DNA of 64,000 nt from Novosphingobium sp. PhB165 (GTDB taxonomy: Bacteria; Pseudomonadota; Alphaproteobacteria; Sphingomonadales; Sphingomonadaceae), in NCBI RefSeq assembly GCF_004341845.1, contig NZ_SLVB01000005.1, positions 248,001 to 312,000 on the forward strand. Direction: 5' to 3'. Shown piece after piece: positions 59,103 through 64,000 of the stretch. The translations under genes and the position numbers were made by a program. A model generated the notes under the pieces. The model had not been told where the DNA came from, made no database searches, and worked only from the letters and a program-made list of their open reading frames with translations. How positions within the stretch are numbered: the first letter of the stretch is position 1; each line of letters starts with the position of its first letter.

Positions 59103-60221
59103 GTGCGCCATGAAACACCAGAGGCCGAACGGAGGGCCGGACCGGAAAGGTCCGGGCTGAAGGCGCGCCTGCGTGTCCCGCGCGGCTCATCCGGCGACGT
59201 TCCGCAGGAAGATTGGCGGCGCTTGGAGGCAAGCGCCCGGCTGCCATCGCAGATGCTCGCGTTCTACGAAGCGCTTGTCGCCACCATGCTGGCGGGCTGC
59301 GTGCGACGTGTGGTGGCGATCCGTGAGAGCGGCCGGCCCATCGCACTGCTGCCGCTGTGCCGCCGGCCGGGCTGGTTCGGGCGCTGGCATGTGGCGGGTG
59401 AGCGACAGGTCTATGAACCGGTCGATGCGCTGTGCCGCGATGATGCGGCCGCCGCTGCACTGGGGCAGGAACTGGCGTGGCTCCGGCGTCCCTTGCGGTT
59501 GGAGCGGGTACCGACGGATTCGCCCCTGGTGGCGGCGCTCGGCACGGCGATGAAGGGACGGGGCCTGCTGGTCGTCCGCCCCGCCACGGGATGCCCGACG
59601 ATTGCCATAGACTCCGCCGCGCCCGATCCCGAGGCGCGCTTCAACGCGGGCCGCCGCTCCGATTTCCGCCGTGCCCGCCGCCGGGCTGAGGCCGAAGGCG
59701 AAGTCACTTTTGAAATGCACGCGCCCAGCCGCGCCACGTTCGACGCCCTGTTCGACGAGGCGGTGGAGATCGAACGGAGCGGCTGGAAGGGCGATGCGGG
59801 TACGGCTTTGGGATGCGATCCGGTCAAGGCCGCGTTCTTCCGCGATTTTCTGAGCCGCGCGAGTGGGGAGGGCGCCTGCCGCGTGGCCTTCATGCGGATC
59901 GGCGGCAAGGCCGTGGCGATGCAACTCGCGGTGGAATTCCAGCGCCGTTACTGGCTGTTCAAGATCGGGTTCGACACCGCCTTCTCGCGCGTGTCTCCCG
60001 GCAATCTGCTGATGCTTCATGCGCTGGCCGACGCCACCGGGCGGGGGCTGCTTGGCATCGAGTTGCTGGGCGAAGTGGAGCCGTGGATCATGGATGTCTG
60101 GACGCGCGAGGCGATGGCCTGCGTGCGGCTCCAGACCTACCCGTTCAACCTCCATGGCCTTGCCGCGCTGGCGGTGGAGGCGGCCAACTGGCTGTGGCAG
60201 CGGCGACCGGGCCGCCGATGA
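59103..60221 (+). CDS. CelD/BcsL-type GNAT acetyltransferase
   Basis: A 372-residue protein with the acetyltransferase-6 (CelD-like) domain: SGRPIALLPLCRRP in the first half and, in the second, RRSDFRRARRRAEAEG, GKAVAMQLAVEFQRRYWLFK, IGFDTAFSRVSPGNLLMLHA. Such enzymes are found in polysaccharide and FemAB-like systems and may acylate sugars or cell-wall components. The GTG start at 59103 sits at the start of the open frame. The stop overlaps the next gene (ATGA). Confidence 0.85.
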   Translation: MRHETPEAERRAGPERSGLKARLRVPRGSSGDVPQEDWRRLEASARLPSQMLAFYEALVATMLAGCVRRVVAIRESGRPIALLPLCRRPGWFGRWHVAGERQVYEPVDALCRDDAAAAALGQELAWLRRPLRLERVPTDSPLVAALGTAMKGRGLLVVRPATGCPTIAIDSAAPDPEARFNAGRRSDFRRARRRAEAEGEVTFEMHAPSRATFDALFDEAVEIERSGWKGDAGTALGCDPVKAAFFRDFLSRASGEGACRVAFMRIGGKAVAMQLAVEFQRRYWLFKIGFDTAFSRVSPGNLLMLHALADATGRGLLGIELLGEVEPWIMDVWTREAMACVRLQTYPFNLHGLAALAVEAANWLWQRRPGRR

Positions 60222-61042
60222 GCGCAGGCATCGGCACGAAATTGCGCGTGGCCTTCTCGCGCACGGTAGAGGCGGTGGCCCCCGCGCCCGACGCGGCGGC
60301 AGCAGCGCGGGCGGCGGTTTCCTTGCACGGAGGGGGTATAGCGGCGACGCTCAGCTACTTTCCGGCGTGGGATGGCGTACCGGACGGGATCGTGACCGCC
60401 TGCGGGGCCCTGTCTCGCGCCTTGAACGGTACGGTTCCGGGCACGTGCCTCGCTATCAAGGCGTCTCCACTGCATTTCGACAAGGACCTGCTGCGCGCCG
60501 TCGCCACTCCGGCCAGCGCGGTGGGCATGACCGTGGTGTTCGACGCGCTGACCCACGCGCAGGCGGGGCCGACGCTCGATCTGGTCGAGTGGCTGGCCGG
60601 CGAATACGGCACAAGCGGCACCGCGCTCCCCGCCCGCTGGCAGCGCAGCGCGGCCGACGCCGAACGCTTGCGCGACGCGCCGGTGCGCATCCGTCTGGTC
60701 AAGGGCGAGTGGGCCGATCCGGATAGCGACGCGGGCGACCTTTCGGCGGCGTTCCTTGAACTGGTGCACCTGCTCGCCGGACGATCCGCGCCGGTGGGCG
60801 TAGCCACGCACGATCCGGCGCTCGCCCGCGCGGCGCTGGAGATCCTGAAAGCCTCGGGCACCCCCTGCGAACTGGAACAGTTGCGCGGCCTACCCATGAA
60901 GCGCAGCAGCAGGGTGGCAGGCGAACTAGGCGTGCCGGTGCGGCTTTACTGGCCCTTCGGCCCGGGCTGGTGGCCCTACGCCGCCGAGAAACTGGTCGAG
61001 CGGCCTTATCTGCCGAAGTGGTGGATGCAGGATCGCTTTTAA
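60218..61042 (+). CDS. Proline dehydrogenase-like protein
   Basis: A 274-residue protein related to the PRODH barrel of PutA. It retains ACLAIKAS-like, GMTVVFDALT, RIRLVKGEW, VGVATHDPALARAALE and CELEQLRGLPMK segments, matching RLVKGAYWD, FATHN and EFQCLHGM of PutA. The family AYWDAEIK stretch and the C-terminal flavin-binding part are shortened, ending in WPFGPGWWPYAAEKL. ATG 60218 overlaps the acetyltransferase stop. It may use another substrate than proline. Confidence 0.75.
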   Translation: MSAGIGTKLRVAFSRTVEAVAPAPDAAAAARAAVSLHGGGIAATLSYFPAWDGVPDGIVTACGALSRALNGTVPGTCLAIKASPLHFDKDLLRAVATPASAVGMTVVFDALTHAQAGPTLDLVEWLAGEYGTSGTALPARWQRSAADAERLRDAPVRIRLVKGEWADPDSDAGDLSAAFLELVHLLAGRSAPVGVATHDPALARAALEILKASGTPCELEQLRGLPMKRSSRVAGELGVPVRLYWPFGPGWWPYAAEKLVERPYLPKWWMQDRF

Positions 61043-61162
61043 GCGCCGGTACTTCGTCGCGAAGTCGTTCAAGCGCGCGGGCGATAAGGAGAGTATCGAA
61101 ACAAGTATTTCTTGCGGATTTCACTCCTGCCGGATGACTTGATGTCGCTGGGGAGGCTCGGA

Positions 61163-61909
61163 ATGATAGATGTGAACAGCTTGCCGGTCGGCGGATCGGA
61201 GCAATTCACGGCCGTCTATGCGGTTGGCGATATTCATGGCCGGCTCGATTTGCTCGACCGGATGGAGGCCCTGATTGCATCGGATATCACGCAGCATCAG
61301 CCGATACATCCGCTGATATGCTATCTGGGTGACTATATAGACCGTGGTCCCCAATCAGCGCAGGTCATCGATCGGCTAAGCGGGGACTTCACCGACGGCA
61401 TCGACCGCGTTTTCCTCAAGGGAAACCATGAGGACCGAATGCTCGACTTTCTCGACGATCCCGCGAAAAACGGGCCTTCGTGGCTAAAGTTCGGCGGTCG
61501 GGAGGCGTTGGAGAGTTATGGTCTGACGGTCTCGGAGCAACCGGAAGAATCGGAATGGGCCTATTTGCGGGAGGCGCTTCGTGACGCTTTGCCTCCGGAA
61601 CATCACAGCTTCCTGACGGCGCTGGATTTGGGGTTCCGTTGGCGTGATTATCTGTTTGTCCATGCCGGCCTCGACCCGGAACGTCCGACGACGGCGCAAA
61701 TGCCGCATGACTTGATGTGGATCAGGGAGCCGTTTCTCTCGTCCGACCACGACTGGGGTTTCAGAGTGGTCCATGGCCATGTCATTGTGGACGAGCCCGT
61801 CTTTCGCGCCGACCGTATCGGCATTGACACCGGCGCCTATCAATCGGGATGTCTGACCTGCCTTGTCGTCACGGAGGACGGGCTGCGTCTGTTGCAGACG
61901 CAGCCCTAA
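61163..61909 (+). CDS. PPP-family serine/threonine phosphatase-like metallophosphoesterase
   Basis: A 248-residue enzyme with the PPP motifs AVGDIHGRLD, YLGDYIDRGPQS and LKGNHEDRML, and later metal-binding HAGLD and VHGHVIV. It should use a di-metal centre to cleave phosphoprotein or dinucleotide phosphates. ATG 61163 is chosen because GGGGAGG lies eight bases before it; earlier in-frame starts exist at 61142 and TTG 61112. Codon use is less GC3-biased than in its neighbours, suggesting later acquisition. Confidence 0.88.
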   Translation: MIDVNSLPVGGSEQFTAVYAVGDIHGRLDLLDRMEALIASDITQHQPIHPLICYLGDYIDRGPQSAQVIDRLSGDFTDGIDRVFLKGNHEDRMLDFLDDPAKNGPSWLKFGGREALESYGLTVSEQPEESEWAYLREALRDALPPEHHSFLTALDLGFRWRDYLFVHAGLDPERPTTAQMPHDLMWIREPFLSSDHDWGFRVVHGHVIVDEPVFRADRIGIDTGAYQSGCLTCLVVTEDGLRLLQTQP

Positions 61910-61957
61910 CGGGATTCGTGTCCGGACGTCCGTTTCAAGCGAACTCCCGAACCGGCT

Positions 61958-62761
61958 TCACAGATCCAGACCGAACTCCGGCGCGTTCTGGTCGGTGTGG
62001 TCCGTCGTGGGATGGGCGACATGGATGCCGCATTCGGTCTTGTCCCACCCGCGCCAGCGGCCCGAGCGGGGGTCTTCGCCTGCCGCCACCTTGCTGGTGC
62101 AGGGCATGCAGCCGATCGACGGATAGCCCTGCGCCACCAGCGGATGCGGGGGCAGGTCGTGCTCGGCGATATAGGCGGCGATGCGGTCCGGGTTCCAGTC
62201 GATCAGCGGGTTAACCTTCAGGCGCCCCTGCGCGTCGGTCGTGTCGATCTCGAAGCGCGGCAGCGTGGCGCGGGTCGAATTCTGGAACGCCTTGCGGCCG
62301 GTGAAGGAGGCGTCGTAGTTCAGCAGCGCCTTTTCCAGCGGCTTCACCTTGCGGATCTCGCAGCAGCCGTCCGGGTCGTAGGACCAGCGCAGCCCGCTCT
62401 CGTCCTTCTTCGCCAGTTCTTCCGCGTCGGGCAGCAGGTTGATCAGGTTGGTCAGGCCCAGCCGATCGACCAGTTGGTCGCGGTAGGCCAGCGTTTCGGG
62501 GAAGTGCTTGCCCGTTTCCAGGAACAGCACCGCCACCGAAGGATCGACCGAGGCGACGAGATGCAGCAGCACCGCCGATTCCGCACCGAAGCTGGACACG
62601 ATCGCGATATCGCCGGCCATGCCTTCCTTGAGAACCGTTTCGAGCATTTCGTTCGTGTCGGTGCCGCGGAACAGGCGGTTCAGGCGCACGGCATCGGCCT
62701 CGTCGAAACGAGGGCCGGTGTCGATCAGGTCGCGAATGCGAGTCACTTCGGTACGGGTCAT
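61958..62761 (-). CDS. cysH: Phosphoadenylyl/adenylyl-sulfate reductase
   Basis: A 267-residue CysH that reduces activated sulfate to sulfite. SSFGAESAVLLHLVASVDPS forms the PP-loop-like binding site. CCEIRKVKPL plus GCMPCT provide the four cysteines of a [4Fe-4S] cluster, pointing to APS reductase (or dual) activity. The catalytic Cys is in GWDKTECGIHV near the C-terminus. It follows DUF934 on the minus strand by 46 bases in the sulfate-assimilation operon. Confidence 0.95.
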   Translation of the reverse strand: MTRTEVTRIRDLIDTGPRFDEADAVRLNRLFRGTDTNEMLETVLKEGMAGDIAIVSSFGAESAVLLHLVASVDPSVAVLFLETGKHFPETLAYRDQLVDRLGLTNLINLLPDAEELAKKDESGLRWSYDPDGCCEIRKVKPLEKALLNYDASFTGRKAFQNSTRATLPRFEIDTTDAQGRLKVNPLIDWNPDRIAAYIAEHDLPPHPLVAQGYPSIGCMPCTSKVAAGEDPRSGRWRGWDKTECGIHVAHPTTDHTDQNAPEFGLDL

Positions 62762-62807
62762 CGGGTGGTCCCTTTTGACGGCGATTTTCCGGTTATTGAG
62801 GTGGAAA

Positions 62808-63239
62808 TCAGCCGTGGCGCTTGGCCCAGATCGCCTGGCGGCCATCGACGCCGGTGGCCTGGTAGACGTTCTCCCAACGGTCGAACGCATTCTGCGCGTC
62901 CTGCTCGTTGAGGGCCTTGTCGGGCGCGAAGGCGTCGAAGCCGCAGCGCTTGAGGTGCGAGAGCATGTCGATCACGAGATCGCCCACGGCACGCAGTTCG
63001 CCCGCATAGCCCGCTTCGCGCAGGATACGGGCCGAGGAGTAGCCACGGCCGTCGGTCCAGGCGGGGAAGCTCACTTCCACCAGCGAGAGACGGTTCAGAT
63101 GCGGCAGCAAGTCGCGCGCGTCGTCGCCGGGCTCGATGCGGACGGCGGTGGCGTTGGACTGCTCGCCGAAGGAATCGACGGTCACTGCCGGATCGTTGAC
63201 CGCTTCGTCTTCACGAAAGCGGAATTGCACATCAACCAT
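62808..63239 (-). CDS. DUF934 protein of the sulfite reductase operon
   Basis: A 143-residue DUF934 protein. Conserved parts are RIEPGDDARDLLPHLNRLSL, VEVSFPAWTDGRGYSSARIL and AGELRAVGDLVIDMLSHLKR. It is found almost always beside cysI/cysH in proteobacteria, as here, but its function is unproven. ATG 63239 is preferred to in-frame starts that run into the repeat upstream. Confidence 0.92.
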   Translation of the reverse strand: MVDVQFRFREDEAVNDPAVTVDSFGEQSNATAVRIEPGDDARDLLPHLNRLSLVEVSFPAWTDGRGYSSARILREAGYAGELRAVGDLVIDMLSHLKRCGFDAFAPDKALNEQDAQNAFDRWENVYQATGVDGRQAIWAKRHG

Positions 63240-63247
63240 GGAGCCCC

Positions 63248-63313
63248 CGCTCATCCTGAGCCTGTCGAAGGGTGAACGGATTGCAGCGTGCTTCGACAAG
63301 CTCAGCACAAGCG
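63248..63313. repeat. Palindromic repeat (GAGCCTGTCGAAG family), copy 2
   Basis: CGCTCATCCTGAGCCTGTCG starts at 63248 and the opposing CTTCGACAAGCTCAG at 63291. It fills most of the 86 bases between cysI and DUF934, inside an operon, so the hairpin would lie within the cys mRNA. Confidence 0.75.
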
Positions 63314-63325
63314 GTGGTGGCGGAA

Positions 63326-64000
63326 TCAACCATAGATCGCTTCCTTGAACGGGGCCATGCCGATACGGCGATAGGTGTCGAGGAAGCGTTCCTCGCCCTG
63401 CTTGTTGGCGAGATAGACTTCAGTGGCCTTTTCGATGGCATCGACCACGCCGTCCTCGGTGAAACCGGGGCCGGTGATCTGGCCGAGCGAGGTGTCCGCG
63501 CCCTCGCTGCCGCCCAGCAGGAGCTGGTAGTTTTCCAGCCCCTTCTTGTCGACGCCGAGGATGCCGATGTGGCCCGCGTGATGGTGGCCGCAGGCATTGA
63601 TGCAGCCGGAGATCTTCAGCTTCAGCTCGCCCAGTTCGGCCTGACGTTCGGCGCTGCCGAAGCGTTCGGAGATCTTCTGCGCCACCGGGATCGAACGGGC
63701 ATTGGCCAGAGCGCAATAGTCGAGGCCGGGGCAGGCGATGATGTCGCCCACGGTGTCGAGATTAGCGGTCGACAGGCCGGCCGCGTCCAGCGCCTGCCAC
63801 ACGGTGTAGAGGTCGGCCTTCTTCACGTGCGGGAAGACGATGTTCTGAGCGTGGGTCACGCGCAGTTCGTCGAAGCTGTAGTCCTTGGCCAACTGGGCCA
63901 TCAGGCGGATCTGTTCGCCGGTGGCGTCACCGGGGATACCGCCCACAGGCTTCAGCGAAACCGTGGCGATCACATAGCCCGCCTGCTTGTGGGCGTGCGT
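63326..64000 (-). CDS. cysI: Sulfite/nitrite reductase hemoprotein, C-terminal part (cut by window edge)
   Basis: The frame is open from the right edge: 224 residues of the C-terminal half of the ferredoxin/nitrite-sulfite reductase family. The siroheme-[4Fe-4S] cysteines are visible in ACPGLDYCALANARS and SGCINACGHHHAG. It reduces sulfite to sulfide, after CysH. It is the upstream gene of the cysI-DUF934-cysH operon. The N-terminus and any redox domain are outside the window. Confidence 0.93.
   Translation of the reverse strand, partial: THAHKQAGYVIATVSLKPVGGIPGDATGEQIRLMAQLAKDYSFDELRVTHAQNIVFPHVKKADLYTVWQALDAAGLSTANLDTVGDIIACPGLDYCALANARSIPVAQKISERFGSAERQAELGELKLKISGCINACGHHHAGHIGILGVDKKGLENYQLLLGGSEGADTSLGQITGPGFTEDGVVDAIEKATEVYLANKQGEERFLDTYRRIGMAPFKEAIYG

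Overview
The window looks like chromosomal DNA of a sphingomonad, most likely Novosphingobium or a close relative. It has high GC with strong third-position GC bias. It carries alphaproteobacterial marker genes (gcrA, the F1-ATPase zeta inhibitor, a PutR-type Lrp regulator beside putA) and a carotenoid hydroxylase (crtZ). It also has the short intergenic palindromes usual in this group. Gene identities come from reading the translations; no database search was possible. There is no rRNA, CRISPR array, insertion sequence or prophage. The only tRNA is a tRNA-Ser(CGA) at 45.2 kb.

Layout. 0-7.4 kb: an RND efflux adaptor diverging from its probable TetR repressor, three transporters, a PilZ protein and a Nudix hydrolase. 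7.4-11.2 kb: grxD, bolA and the ATPase inhibitor, a strongly folded intergenic element, then leuC/leuD with a small membrane-protein gene between them. 11.3-16.6 kb: a small secreted protein, crtZ, DUF454, sufE, nadE and a hexapeptide acyltransferase. 16.6-20.7 kb: a phage-shock (psp) locus. A textbook sigma54 promoter and divergent pspF drive a small membrane protein, pspA, pspC and then four tandem PspB-like genes; this expansion is the most unusual system in the window. 20.8-22.7 kb: a membrane-tethered LuxR-type regulator and a three-gene operon ending in a RadC-like JAB protein.

23-40 kb is the core translation and RNA block: rimP-nusA-ylxR-infB, then rbfA, truB, rpsO and pnp. It is interrupted by a DUF1697 gene, rcnB, a large DUF1963 protein, tdk, a sulfotransferase, a tyrosine phosphatase and an M50 protease. 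40-45 kb: a diguanylate cyclase, a cyclophilin, the cell-cycle regulator gcrA, an ABC-2 permease and hspQ. 45-50.5 kb is an accessory stretch: a GST, a YedK/HMCES-family protein that appears to lack catalytic residues, two cold-shock proteins, an IF-1-like gene and several very small genes.

50.7-61 kb: a soluble globin-coupled chemoreceptor, the putR/putA proline module, a reductase-like protein, an MFS exporter, and a CelD-type acyltransferase overlapping a proline-dehydrogenase-like gene. 61-64 kb: a PPP-type phosphatase and the assimilatory sulfate genes cysH, DUF934 and cysI (cut by the window edge).

Repeats are common between genes: four copies of a GC palindrome pair (one holding a nested 30-bp perfect palindrome), two copies of a TTGACACAGTTGACACGG/TGTCACCTTG element, two copies of a GAGCCTGTCGAAG palindrome, and a compound multi-hairpin element with a second partial copy.
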